Assembly (NCBI RefSeq): GCF_032062175.1
Contig: NZ_DAMBQK010000017.1
Span: forward strand, 33,208-97,207
Length of the DNA stretch: 64,000 nucleotides
Direction of reading: 5' to 3'
Source: Atlantibacter sp032062175
Lineage (GTDB): Bacteria > Pseudomonadota > Gammaproteobacteria > Enterobacterales > Enterobacteriaceae
In this document: piece after piece, positions 1-8,387 of the stretch
Numbering within the stretch: the stretch's first letter is position 1
Layout of the letters: each line of letters opens with the position of its first letter
Program-made: the position numbers and the translations under genes
The notes under the pieces: model-generated
The model's input: only the letters and a program-made list of their open reading frames with translations
Databases searched by the model: none
What the model was told of the DNA's origin: nothing

Positions 1-529
1 TAGCGATGGCTTCAGCAAAACCTTTCTTACGGTCGATGGCCACGCTCGCCCCAACGGTGCCCTGCAATTCAACGACGTTACACGGTTTGCCGTCGAGGGT
101 TTTCACCAGCCAGTCGCCAATCAGACGGCCTTCCAGCACGTTGTCAGCGGTGACGGTGGTCATATACAGTGATTTGTCTTTTACATCGATATTACGGTCC
201 AGCAGGATCACCGGGATTTCCGCCTCTTTGGCTTCTTTCAGCACCGGCTCCCAACCGGTCGCAACCACCGGGGCAATGAAGATGGCATCAACGCCCTGAG
301 CGATAAACGAACGCACGGCTTTGATTTGGTTTTCCTGTTTTTGCTGACCATCGGCGATCTTCAGCGTAACGCCGCGTTTCTCGGCCTCGCTTTTCGCAAC
401 GCTGGTTTCTGCCGCACGCCAGCCTGATTCAGAACCTACCTGAGAAAAACCCACGGTTAAGGGGGCGGCCATTGCCATAGACGACATGGCTGCCGAAACT
501 GCTGTGACCAGAAGTAAGCGCTTCCACAT
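1..529 (-). CDS. ytfQ: YtfQ, galactofuranose ABC transporter periplasmic binding protein (5' part; continues past window edge)
   Basis: The first 176 codons are present; the gene runs off the left edge. The start is the ATG at 529-527, preceded by AGGA (GAGGATTTACTT). A signal peptide ends in SSMAMA|AP, followed by the LTVGFSQVGSE opening typical of periplasmic sugar-binding proteins (Peripla_BP_4 fold). DGQQKQENQ and FIAPVVATGWEPV are also recognisable. In E. coli the protein delivers galactofuranose to the YtfR-YtfT-YjfF importer; those genes would lie beyond the edge. It is divergent from ppa, and the 400-bp gap carries palindromes that could be its operators. The identification is confident, but the C-terminal half is not visible. 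Confidence 0.93.
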   Translation of the reverse strand, partial: MWKRLLLVTAVSAAMSSMAMAAPLTVGFSQVGSESGWRAAETSVAKSEAEKRGVTLKIADGQQKQENQIKAVRSFIAQGVDAIFIAPVVATGWEPVLKEAKEAEIPVILLDRNIDVKDKSLYMTTVTADNVLEGRLIGDWLVKTLDGKPCNVVELQGTVGASVAIDRKKGFAEAIA

Positions 530-596
530 AAGTAAATCCTCGTAGGGTTATTGTTGGTTAAATCTCCACCTGCGGGAAAACTATAGACAATAAGGG

Positions 597-617
597 ATGT
601 AACAAAATGCGTTACAT
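597..617. promoter_or_regulatory. GTTACA-type inverted repeat upstream of ytfQ
   Basis: ATGTAAC, a 7-base centre, then GTTACAT: a perfect dyad with 7-bp arms centred about 78 bp upstream of the ytfQ start. A further GTTACAT lies at 629-635. This looks like an operator for a transcription factor, but the protein is not identified. Confidence 0.4.
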
Positions 618-751
618 CACAATTCAAAAAAGTTACATAAAGGTTATGAGCCTGAGAACGCAAGAGTGTGAGCGGGGTAGCGACTTTTCGCCCCTGCGCC
701 AGGTCGCGGATTCGAGAGATTTTTTTGCTGTTGACCGGGCAAAAATCTCAC

Positions 752-769
752 TTTGTAACCGGTTACAAA
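752..769. promoter_or_regulatory. 18-bp perfect palindrome, LacI/GalR-family-like operator
   Basis: TTTGTAACCGGTTACAAA is its own reverse complement. A central CpG flanked by AACC/GGTT is the usual layout of LacI/GalR-family operators. It shares the GTTACA half-site with the dyad nearer ytfQ. No regulator gene is in the window, so the cognate protein is inference; control of the ytfQ sugar transporter is the most natural reading. Confidence 0.5.
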
Positions 770-929
770 AATTTATTCAGAAAGCGGCTGACTTTATGGA
801 TTATTCAGTCGAAAAAAAGCCCAAACAAGGGTTGGGATTTTCGGGCGGCGGGAAAAACAGTCCAGGACTTTCAGGCGCATTTGGCTATAATACCCGGCAT
901 TGTTTGCCATACAGTTAAAGGAAACAGAC

Positions 930-1460
930 ATGAGCTTACTCAACGTGCCTGCTGGTAAAGATCTACCAGAAGACATCTATGTAGTTATCGAAATCCCGGC
1001 TAATGCGGACCCGATCAAATATGAAATCGACAAAGACAGCGGCGCGCTGTTCGTTGACCGTTTCATGTCTACCGCGATGTTCTACCCGTGCAACTACGGT
1101 TACATCAACCACACCCTGTCTCTGGACGGTGACCCGGTTGACGTGCTGGTCCCGACGCCGTACCCGCTACAGCCGGGTTCTGTGATCCGCTGCCGTCCGG
1201 TTGGCGTGCTGAAAATGACTGACGAAGCGGGCGAAGACGCCAAGCTGGTTGCGGTCCCGCACACCAAATTGAGCAAAGAGTACGATCACATCAAAGACGT
1301 GAACGACCTGCCGGAACTGCTGAAAGCGCAGATTGCCCACTTCTTCGAGCACTATAAAGATCTCGAGAAAGGCAAATGGGTGAAAGTGGACGGCTGGGAT
1401 AACGCAGAAGCGGCTAAAGCGGAAATCGTTGCTTCTTTCGAACGCGCTGCGAAAAAGTGA
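930..1460 (+). CDS. ppa: Inorganic pyrophosphatase
   Basis: The product is 176 residues, the length of E. coli Ppa, and is nearly identical to it throughout. It hydrolyses pyrophosphate to two phosphates in the cytoplasm and so drives biosynthetic reactions that release PPi. The family signature DGDPVDVLV (about residues 66-74) holds the magnesium-binding aspartates, and YPCNYGYI lies just before it. The start is ATG 930 after AAAGGAAACAGAC; an in-frame upstream extension to 900 has no ribosome binding site and is not in the family. It is monocistronic, and the next feature downstream is an unexplained gap. Confidence 0.98.
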   Translation: MSLLNVPAGKDLPEDIYVVIEIPANADPIKYEIDKDSGALFVDRFMSTAMFYPCNYGYINHTLSLDGDPVDVLVPTPYPLQPGSVIRCRPVGVLKMTDEAGEDAKLVAVPHTKLSKEYDHIKDVNDLPELLKAQIAHFFEHYKDLEKGKWVKVDGWDNAEAAKAEIVASFERAAKK

Positions 1461-2116
1461 TTTTTCTGTCGCGTGATGTAAAAAGCCTTTAGGCCTGAGG
1501 GATCCTCAGAAAAATGATCAGTGCACCATGATGATGTTTTTGTAAGCCCCGCCATATCGGCATACACCCTGTCGGGGTTCATCCCCCGACAGTAATCCCG
1601 CTGACTGGCGGAAGGCGTTTTCACTTAGCCTCAGATACGACAACACCAATCCCGATTTCATCCTGTTCACCTGAAACTCGTGGCTTATTCACTTACTTTC
1701 AGGGAAATAACCTGTCACTACATAATGATACTGTAGAGGGTGATTACCACTCACAGCATGGATATTCGTTTTTCTCTCCGGCTTTTACTGACCCGTAGAC
1801 TCAGTTCATAACGCTCACTTTTCTCGTCCCGGAAGTTCTGCTCCAGAAGAGCGAAGCACCGCGGGTCAGGGCGACAGTCGTGTCGAGCAACGCTTTTTAT
1901 GGTACTGATGGAGAGAGTTCAGGGACTGGCTAAAAAATTTATGGCAAACTTGAACTGCAGGCATAGAGGAGTGACCTTACTTTATGGTGGAACACTAAGT
2001 AGACACAACCTTCTATGCCAGTCTTTATTTATGGGAACCCTCAGGCCTTTCGTCGGTGTTTTATTTCCCATAACTTTATGAATATAAGAGCAAAAAATTA
2101 AAAATTTAGCAGCTTA
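1461..2116. other. 656-bp gap between ppa and the fimbrial operon, no gene recognised
   Basis: No open frame here looks like a protein family I know. It contains a perfect 9-bp hairpin (1569-1592, six-base loop) and an 11-bp inverted repeat pair AGGCCTGAGGG (1491-1501) / CCCTCAGGCCT (2038-2048) that brackets most of the gap. A GCC-TAAA-GGC stem followed by TTTTT on the minus strand (1481-1495) could end transcripts coming from the fimbrial side. It probably marks the left junction of the fimbrial island, where E. coli carries chpSB. No chpSB remnant was found. Confidence 0.4.
1569..1592. repeat. Perfect hairpin, 9-bp stem
   Basis: CTGTCGGGG, loop TTCATC, then CCCCGACAG. No T-run follows on either strand, so it is not a canonical intrinsic terminator. 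It could be a REP-like element or the subterminal hairpin of a vanished mobile element. Confidence 0.45.
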
Positions 2117-2893
2117 TTAATAGGGCATCATAACCAGAATACTACTTCCGGTATGATAACCTTCACTGTTAACACCGGTAAGTAAATCTTTTATCGGCAT
2201 AGTAGAATCCCCATCAGGTAAATCAATTTTGGTTTTGAGGGGTAGATTATTAACAGTAATTTCTGACTTGCCTTCATCCAAATAAACATAGCTGCTATCA
2301 GTTACCAAATTAAATGTTACCGCCGTGGGAGTGGTGCAATAAACGCCCATTTGTGCGGTTGCTGAATGTCCTTCAGCATTTTTCAAAATAATAGTGCCAT
2401 GATCGAGAGTTATTTCTGGCGTAGTGATTTTACACCACTCGTCGGCAGGCGGAACCATCATACAACCGCCCGGAACCATTGCATTGGCCCAAGAAGTTTG
2501 AATAGTGCTACTCCTGGCACCTACATATGCCACGCATTCCTTATTAACTACATTCGGACCACCATGATATATAATAGTTACCCCTGCTGAACCATTATTG
2601 TAATTACGTATAGCTAGCGAACCAATGGCATCATATCCGGTCGACATTATTGTGCTACCTGTAAAAGCAACTGATTCTTGTCCATCATAGTCATAGTGCT
2701 TATGCGCAAGCCCAACTACCCAAGTTTCCGGTACGATTTGATCCGCTGAGGGACCAATTTCCAAAATTTTTTGCGTAATAGTATATTCAGCCCCTCCCAC
2801 CTTATATTTAGTGGAAATGGATGAAATAATTGGGTATTTACTTGCCCATAATGGTGAAACAAATATTAATAATAAAAGCATCAATTTGCGCAT
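2117..2893 (-). CDS. MrpH-like fimbrial tip adhesin
   Basis: A 258-residue protein with a signal peptide (cleavage near residue 17-18), placed last in a fimbrial operon, where the adhesin normally sits. It is longer than the pilins and two-domain in layout. C120 and C144 probably close a disulfide in the N-terminal receptor domain; C154 and C186 fit the pilin-domain disulfide; the tail SSILVMMPY is pilin-like. H64-K-H66 and H110 reproduce the spacing of the zinc ligands of Proteus MrpH (recalled as H72, H74, H117), so zinc-dependent surface binding is inferred. Its bases are visibly AT-richer than the neighbouring usher and core genes. The receptor is unknown. Confidence 0.78.
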   Translation of the reverse strand: MRKLMLLLLIFVSPLWASKYPIISSISTKYKVGGAEYTITQKILEIGPSADQIVPETWVVGLAHKHYDYDGQESVAFTGSTIMSTGYDAIGSLAIRNYNNGSAGVTIIYHGGPNVVNKECVAYVGARSSTIQTSWANAMVPGGCMMVPPADEWCKITTPEITLDHGTIILKNAEGHSATAQMGVYCTTPTAVTFNLVTDSSYVYLDEGKSEITVNNLPLKTKIDLPDGDSTMPIKDLLTGVNSEGYHTGSSILVMMPY

Positions 2894-2914
2894 TTTAATT
2901 CACTTAAATTTTAT

Positions 2915-3442
2915 TTACTGATAGGTCAGCACAAAACTCGCTGTCGCCGTAAAATCTCCGGCCACCAGCGAATTAGCAGTTATAACTGTTGGCTGCGCCT
3001 GTACGAAAGCATTAAAAGTCAGCGTATTGTTACCGCTCGCTAATTGAATATACGGAGTGGGTTTATTAATAGCCAACGGTGTACCGTCCGCTAATTCAAG
3101 TCCTAGCGCCACACCTTTCGCGGTGCTGGAGGCATCCAGAGATAACATATTTGTGAGTTCTGGATCAAAGTCCCCCTCGAAAGTCACGCTTACGGTACTC
3201 AAAATAGCCGGATCACAATCTTGCAAATGTATACTAAACGGCTTCGATTTGGTTCGCTGATACTCATAAAGGGACTTTTCAATTACCGAACCAAAATCAA
3301 GAATGATAGTTTTATCGGGTTCGGGCAATGTGCAGGGTTCAGAGACCAGCGCACCGGTGAAATGCACATTATCCTGTGCCGCTAATGCAGAGTGTGCCGT
3401 TGCGCCCAGTGCTGCGCAGAGCAATAAATATATCCCTTTCAT
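2915..3442 (-). CDS. Minor fimbrial subunit (MrpG/PapF-like)
   Basis: A 175-residue type-1-superfamily pilin with a signal peptide ending SALAAQ. The paired cysteines C37 and C76 have the usual spacing for the pilin disulfide, and the C-terminal strand ends FVLTYQ with the penultimate tyrosine recognised by chaperones. It lies 21 bp upstream of the adhesin gene and probably forms the adaptor that joins the adhesin to the tip. It is 8 bp downstream of another minor pilin gene. Family membership is clear; the exact position in the fibre is inference from gene order. Confidence 0.83.
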   Translation of the reverse strand: MKGIYLLLCAALGATAHSALAAQDNVHFTGALVSEPCTLPEPDKTIILDFGSVIEKSLYEYQRTKSKPFSIHLQDCDPAILSTVSVTFEGDFDPELTNMLSLDASSTAKGVALGLELADGTPLAINKPTPYIQLASGNNTLTFNAFVQAQPTVITANSLVAGDFTATASFVLTYQ

Positions 3443-3450
3443 CGCCTCTC

Positions 3451-3927
3451 CTACAGGTAGTCAACGCGCAGCGTCATTGTGGCTTCAAAAGCGCCCGCAG
3501 TAAGTGTCACGGCCGGATCTTGTACTGGAACTGCCTCAATTTGAGGTGGTCTTGCCGGGTCATCCACCGCAACGCGCTTAGCAAATTCCACCGCCATACC
3601 GTCCACCAAAATACGAATACCAAGCCCTTCCAGATTGGTATCTACCGCTGCGGTATCGAACGGCGCTGGATTCGTGGTATCAACCACAATAGCGAGGTTA
3701 TTTGCGCTATAGCCGGTGTCACACGTAATACTGTAATCCACAGGCTTTTTGTAATTATTGCCGTCGATTTTAGTGACGCCCAAATCGTCGCCAAATACCA
3801 CTTCAATGGTCTGTCCGTTACTAATTTTGCATGGCGGGGCAACTAACGTACCGTGGAATGACATATTGTCGGCAGCAAGCGTCATGCCCGGCAGCGCCAG
3901 GCTGATTAAAAGCAGCATCCGTTTCAT
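3451..3927 (-). CDS. Minor fimbrial subunit (MrpG/PapE-like)
   Basis: 158 residues. Signal peptide MKRMLLLISLALPGMTLAA, then NMSFHGTLVAPPC with C33 pairing with C69. The motif EGLGIRILVDG is typical of this pilin family, and the C-terminal strand TMTLRVDYL carries the penultimate-region Tyr. The start codon overlaps the stop of the preceding subunit gene (ATGA), which indicates coupled translation. It is likely a tip fibrillum subunit added by the usher after the adaptor. Confidence 0.85.
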   Translation of the reverse strand: MKRMLLLISLALPGMTLAADNMSFHGTLVAPPCKISNGQTIEVVFGDDLGVTKIDGNNYKKPVDYSITCDTGYSANNLAIVVDTTNPAPFDTAAVDTNLEGLGIRILVDGMAVEFAKRVAVDDPARPPQIEAVPVQDPAVTLTAGAFEATMTLRVDYL

Positions 3928-4412
3928 TGGTACTCCACCGTCATGGTTGCCCCGGCAGTAAAATCGCCAGTCTCTAAGCGAGCTCCCGGTTGCTGTACCA
4001 GCAATGCGGTCAAGGCGGGTTGGCTGGTTGATGAAGCCATTGCTAATGGCGTGTTTAGCGGGAAGTCCACGCCGTCCGCCTTAAGCTTCACCCCCAACTC
4101 TGGGATGCTGGTTTTCAACACTTTGCTGTCGAAATCCGCCCCAGAACCGCTAATGCGCATTACCAGTGTTTTACTCTGATCGGCACTTGAGCAATCGAGG
4201 GTATAGTTCACTGCCTTTTCCACTATTCCTTTCGCTACGTCTGTGGTGATGACGTTTTCACCATAATCAACATCAATGATCTTATTGCCGTTGATTTCAC
4301 ACGGGGGGGCATTTATGACCACCTCAACGGTGAGAACAGCCGTGTTATCATCGGCTATGGCCGTTACGCTGCCTAACATGCCCAGCAACGCCACCAATCT
4401 GGAAAATTTCAT
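3924..4412 (-). CDS. Minor fimbrial subunit (MrpF-like)
   Basis: A 162-residue pilin. The ATG at 4412 is chosen over an in-frame GTG one codon earlier because GGGGGTGGG sits just upstream. Signal peptide to TAIA|DD, then VVINAPPCEING with C38 and C74 as the disulfide pair, and PELGVKLKADG as in PapE/PapF-type subunits. The C-terminus is GATMTVEYQ. It overlaps the next gene by four bases. Similar layout to the following gene suggests the two arose by tandem duplication and then diverged. Confidence 0.84.
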   Translation of the reverse strand: MKFSRLVALLGMLGSVTAIADDNTAVLTVEVVINAPPCEINGNKIIDVDYGENVITTDVAKGIVEKAVNYTLDCSSADQSKTLVMRISGSGADFDSKVLKTSIPELGVKLKADGVDFPLNTPLAMASSTSQPALTALLVQQPGARLETGDFTAGATMTVEYQ

Positions 4413-4422
4413 CACCCACCCC

Positions 4423-4998
4423 CTACTGATAAATCATGCTGAAATGGATCACCGCATAGTATGGGCCTGCTGCAAAGGGAGCTGAAGTGCGCTCCGGCGC
4501 GATGGTGAACGTCACCTGATTCTGTCCAGGGTTAAGCAGAACCACATCGCTGTAGCGAGAGAACTTCACCGTTTCACCCCGGCTGTCGCGCAAACGCAAT
4601 CCGATACCCGACGCGCCTGTGACTTTAATCAGATCTGGATTAGATTCATCGGCTACCGCCACAACACGCGCTTTATAAGGAGGTTGCAGGGTACTGACTG
4701 TTTCTGTTAGCGGCGTAATATTCGTGCCCCAGTTTCCCAGTTCTGGACAGTCTCGCAGGTAAAGTTTTACCGTTACCGGATTTGCCGCTTTTCCGACCAT
4801 ACTTATGTCAGCGCGCGCAACTGAACCTAAGTCAACATCCTGCCATGCCGAATCCATTTCCATACGGCATGTGTTCTCACGCAAATCACCGTATACATAC
4901 AACTCACCAGTATCCACCAGCGGTTTTTCGTCTGCGCAAGCATGCCCTACCAGGGTAAATAACAGGCTGGCGGCCATACTGGTCAAAATCCTGTTCAT
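4423..4998 (-). CDS. Minor fimbrial subunit (MrpE-like)
   Basis: A 191-residue pilin with a signal peptide (about residues 1-22), C44 and C84, the GIGLRLRD motif seen in anchoring or adaptor subunits, and a C-terminal strand ending HFSMIYQ. Its position directly after the chaperone gene corresponds to mrpE in the MR/P operon. It is 24 bp downstream of the chaperone stop. Fibre position (base, shaft or tip) is not decided by sequence. Confidence 0.82.
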   Translation of the reverse strand: MNRILTSMAASLLFTLVGHACADEKPLVDTGELYVYGDLRENTCRMEMDSAWQDVDLGSVARADISMVGKAANPVTVKLYLRDCPELGNWGTNITPLTETVSTLQPPYKARVVAVADESNPDLIKVTGASGIGLRLRDSRGETVKFSRYSDVVLLNPGQNQVTFTIAPERTSAPFAAGPYYAVIHFSMIYQ

Positions 4999-5022
4999 CT
5001 CAATGCCTCCTAGGCTCCTGCT

Positions 5023-5799
5023 CTATTTTTTATCCTTTACGAGCTTCGCGGTGCAGGTTGATCCGCCGCAATTGAACTGGAGCTGCGGTCGACCACCGTA
5101 ATCATTCACATAGGTGAGAACCGGGCTTGAACCCAAAGCCGCTGAGGATGCCTCAATGGCGGCACTGCTTTTAGGCGCAACCATTACTGGCTCAAATGGA
5201 ACCGGCTTACCCTTCGCCGAAGGTGCCCCCTCGACAACCGTCAAAAAATATGGTGCCGCATTATTGATGACAAATTTATCGCCCTGGCGGGTTAGAGTGA
5301 CTTTCTCTACCCAATCGCCTTCGGCAGCCTGTGATTTATCCAGAGCAATCGCGGCCGGACGATAAAAAAGCTTGATGCGAGTTTGCAGGGCAATTTGCAA
5401 TGTGTTTGGCTTTTTGCTGCGTGGCGGAATTTCACGCAGGTTGAAGTAAAACAGCGTCTCGCGGTCTTTCGGTAAGGCATCAATTGCCAGCGTTGCCTGT
5501 ACTTTTACCTGACTTTTCGCACCGGGCTCGACTCGCTGAACAGGCGGTAGTACGGTAAGCGGCGAGGAGATTTTGTTTCCCTGGGCGTCTTCAATCCAGC
5601 CCTGGGCAAGATACGGTAAGTTTTTATTCTCATTATTGATATTCAGGCTTACTGACTTCTCGCCCCCGTTATAGACCACGCGGGTACGGTCAAGGGCGAT
5701 AGCCGCAGAGGCCTGCTGCGCTACCATCAGGCTCGACAGTGCCATGAATGCAGTGGAAACAATATTTTTACGTGTTAACATTTTCATCTTATGACTCAT
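5023..5799 (-). CDS. Periplasmic fimbrial chaperone (PapD/MrpD family)
   Basis: 258 residues, signal peptide to QQASA|AI. The pattern is that of PapD-like chaperones: IALDRTRVVYNGGEKSVSL at the N-terminal edge, DRETLFYFNLREIPP (family signature), and RIKLFYRP with the conserved lysine that anchors pilin C-termini. Two close cysteines near the end (NCGGSTC) match the PapD C-terminal disulfide. It folds pilins by donor-strand complementation and hands them to the usher. Start choice is uncertain between 5799 and ATGs at 5787 and 5781; all leave a working signal peptide. Confidence 0.92.
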   Translation of the reverse strand: MSHKMKMLTRKNIVSTAFMALSSLMVAQQASAAIALDRTRVVYNGGEKSVSLNINNENKNLPYLAQGWIEDAQGNKISSPLTVLPPVQRVEPGAKSQVKVQATLAIDALPKDRETLFYFNLREIPPRSKKPNTLQIALQTRIKLFYRPAAIALDKSQAAEGDWVEKVTLTRQGDKFVINNAAPYFLTVVEGAPSAKGKPVPFEPVMVAPKSSAAIEASSAALGSSPVLTYVNDYGGRPQLQFNCGGSTCTAKLVKDKK

Positions 5800-5824
5800 T
5801 GCTACTTGGTTTCTAAACCGTGCC

Positions 5825-8338
5825 TTATTGGCACGGCAGTAAGAGATTTCCGGTCTGGTTCATTCCTTCCAGATTCTCCGGAATAGTTACGGCACACTGT
5901 GCCGCGCCGTCCCAGATAACGCTCATTTTCGCACCCGATTTCAGGCCACTCAGATAGGCCTGCCCTTCGTCGTTAACGATACCGATTTCCTGGTTGTCCT
6001 TATTTCTTACGCTGGCGCCGAACGGTGGATAAGCCCCACTGGCCAGGCGAATAATGACCATCGCCTTCAGGCCTGACACTACATTAAATTTGCGATAGCC
6101 AATTGCGCCTTCGGTTAAGGTCGCCTGCACTACCGAAGAAGATGCTTCGGCGTTATCTGGAAGGTGATTAATGTCAATGCTCAGGCTGTTTTTGCTGTAA
6201 TCACTCACTTCGGTCACTACCGCCTTACCAAAGTGGTTAGTGGTGGTGGTGTCGCTATAGCCCTGCACCGGGATCCCAGTCGCATCGCCGGTATCCAGCA
6301 ATACACGCGTTCCCCCCATGACATTCGAACGGTGTAATGCCGCACCCTGCGCTGTGGCCGTCATCCCGCCGCGTAGAGACAGACCTGCCGAGCTGTACTG
6401 TCCGTGCTGATAGTCAACGTTGCCGGTTACTTCAGCCTGGTCGCCTTCATGATCGTAATAACCGCTGAGTGAACCGCCGTCTTCAGTGCCGCCTGCCGCT
6501 ATCCGGTAGTTATCGCCATTTTTTAGACGGTCGAAATAGCTCATGCTGTGGCTGTTCATATCACCGTTATAAGATGAGTTCAGCCCTAACGTACCGCTAT
6601 CACCCCACGGAATGGACACGGCTAAATACATCCCATCGTCATTCACTCCGTTGAATTTGTTGCGGTATGCCGTCAGTGATGCATTGATATTTCTCCATTT
6701 ACCCACATCGAAATAGCGGGACAGCGACAGGCTATAGCGGTCTTCCGCTGGGCTATTCCAGTAGGTCTGGTGTGAATAGTTGACATAAGCGCTTAACCCT
6801 AAACTCTCAAATTGCTGGCTAAAGGTGATGGTGTACATCTCCTTGCTTTGCATGAAATCGCCATAATCCGCGCGATAGCCCAGGTAATCGCTAAAGCTCA
6901 TGTAGTTTTTCTCGGAGAAGCGATACCCTGCGAAGGTGACCTGACTACCTGTATCATCAAAGCGTTTGGAGTAGCTCACCCGATATGACAGACCATGACG
7001 GTGTTCATCATCCAATTTCGCGTCTGAACGCGTGACGTCAAAAGCCAACGCGCCCAGCGCCATCAGGTCGCGGCCAATCCCCGCCGCCAGTGCCAGATAT
7101 TTGCTGCTTGATACCGCGCCGCCATACAGTGACCAGCCGTTGCTTATACCCCAGGAAAATTCCCCGGTACCAAACGTATTGCCGTCGGTGTGATGGTCAT
7201 AGTTAGTTGGCTTCCCCGCAGAAAACTTATAGCGCACGCTACCCGGACGGGTCAGATAGGGAATACTGGCGGTACTAACCTTATACTGTTGAACCGAGCC
7301 GTCCTGCTCCTCTACGCGAACATCCAGCGTCCCGGAAACGGCATTATTCAGATCCTGAATCGCAAACGGACCTGCAGCGACCTGACTTTGATAGATCACC
7401 CGCCCCTGTTGAGATATCGTGACCTTCGCATTGGTTTTCGCGACACCCGTGACTTCTGGCGCGTAACCGCGCAGATTAGGCGGCAGCATATTGTCATCAG
7501 AAACCAGACTCCCCCCGGTAAAACGGAAACTGTCGAAGAGATCTGAGTTGACGTAATCTTCACCAAGCGTGAGTTTCGCTTTCAGGGCTGGTAGCGCCCG
7601 GTAAAGATAAAAGCGACTCCAGTCCCACTGCTTTTGACCACCACTGTTTTCGTCATTCGTGTTGTCGTAATTCGTCTGCCAGTCAGCACGAGCACGCCAC
7701 GGCCCAAAGTTAGCCCCAAAGGTCCCGTTGCCTGATATTGAGTTATCGTCGCTGTTTCCTTCGTTATTACGCACTTGCGCGTTGAAGTTGTAATCTGCCA
7801 GTATCCCTGGAATACCATTGTCCCACATAGACGAAGGAGCCCAGTCATCTGAAACATACTCCAGATAGGCCTGAGGTATATTTACTGTCAGCGTGCTGGT
7901 TCCGAGATCCGGAATAACGTCAATACCGCTCAGGGAATTCATATCCACACACTGGCCGTTACGCCAGGTCGTCATTTTTTTAGAATAGGCTTCTTTAAGC
8001 CCAAACTTAGTGACAACTTCAGGCGTCAAACAGGGTATCGATTGAGTTTTATCGGTTTCAGACGCAAAAAAAGGTATCGGCTGCTCTTCAAGCTCGCTCT
8101 GATTGATTTTAATTTTGAAGGTATATTCGCCCGGCATAACATATCCGCGCTTTGAGAACTGGCCAAGGTCAATATTCTGTTTGTCCTTCACGTCCAGTAT
8201 ATCGGTATTAAACTGAATTTCTTCGGCAGCCATTGCGGGGGCTCGCCATGCGGCAAAAATGAAAAAAGCCAGTAAAGAAAGACGCATTACTTTCGATGTC
8301 GCCGCTCGCCGGTTATTGTTTTTTATTAATTTATTCAT
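5825..8338 (-). CDS. Outer membrane fimbrial usher (PapC/MrpC family)
   Basis: 837 residues, the usual usher length. A signal peptide ends APAMAA|EE. Next are the N-terminal chaperone-binding domain (IQFNTDILDV, about 40-170), a long barrel region with alternating aromatic strands, a plug-type segment, and C-terminal domains (about 750-835) ending with a cysteine pair (AAQC ... LLPC). It forms the outer membrane pore that orders and secretes subunits. It sits between the anchor subunit and the chaperone gene. No frameshift or internal stop is seen, so the secretion apparatus looks intact. Confidence 0.95.
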   Translation of the reverse strand: MNKLIKNNNRRAATSKVMRLSLLAFFIFAAWRAPAMAAEEIQFNTDILDVKDKQNIDLGQFSKRGYVMPGEYTFKIKINQSELEEQPIPFFASETDKTQSIPCLTPEVVTKFGLKEAYSKKMTTWRNGQCVDMNSLSGIDVIPDLGTSTLTVNIPQAYLEYVSDDWAPSSMWDNGIPGILADYNFNAQVRNNEGNSDDNSISGNGTFGANFGPWRARADWQTNYDNTNDENSGGQKQWDWSRFYLYRALPALKAKLTLGEDYVNSDLFDSFRFTGGSLVSDDNMLPPNLRGYAPEVTGVAKTNAKVTISQQGRVIYQSQVAAGPFAIQDLNNAVSGTLDVRVEEQDGSVQQYKVSTASIPYLTRPGSVRYKFSAGKPTNYDHHTDGNTFGTGEFSWGISNGWSLYGGAVSSSKYLALAAGIGRDLMALGALAFDVTRSDAKLDDEHRHGLSYRVSYSKRFDDTGSQVTFAGYRFSEKNYMSFSDYLGYRADYGDFMQSKEMYTITFSQQFESLGLSAYVNYSHQTYWNSPAEDRYSLSLSRYFDVGKWRNINASLTAYRNKFNGVNDDGMYLAVSIPWGDSGTLGLNSSYNGDMNSHSMSYFDRLKNGDNYRIAAGGTEDGGSLSGYYDHEGDQAEVTGNVDYQHGQYSSAGLSLRGGMTATAQGAALHRSNVMGGTRVLLDTGDATGIPVQGYSDTTTTNHFGKAVVTEVSDYSKNSLSIDINHLPDNAEASSSVVQATLTEGAIGYRKFNVVSGLKAMVIIRLASGAYPPFGASVRNKDNQEIGIVNDEGQAYLSGLKSGAKMSVIWDGAAQCAVTIPENLEGMNQTGNLLLPCQ

Positions 8339-8387
8339 TAATTACCGCCAGTCATAACACTACAGTCCGATGGTGTTTTTTCTGGTG

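Larger units (their letters stand above)
530..929. promoter_or_regulatory. ytfQ-ppa divergent intergenic region
   Basis: This 400-bp gene-free gap must hold the promoters of both flanking genes. A TATAAT at 886-891 lies 38 bp before the ppa start and is the likely -10 for ppa; no good -35 is seen. Two GTTACA-type dyads, listed separately, suggest sugar-responsive control of ytfQ. The short open frames in the gap have no recognisable protein content. Confidence 0.6.

Noticed and set aside
607..976. Small overlapping frames in the ytfQ-ppa gap
   Set aside because: They cover the promoter and operator region and resemble no protein; none has a convincing ribosome binding site.
1352..1624. 90-codon minus-strand frame overlapping the end of ppa
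   Set aside because: Half of it is antisense to ppa, and the rest shows no family, no binding site and a hairpin inside.
1491..2048. Insertion sequence bounded by the 11-bp inverted repeat
   Set aside because: No transposase or target-site duplication is visible between or beside the repeats; kept only as an unexplained observation.
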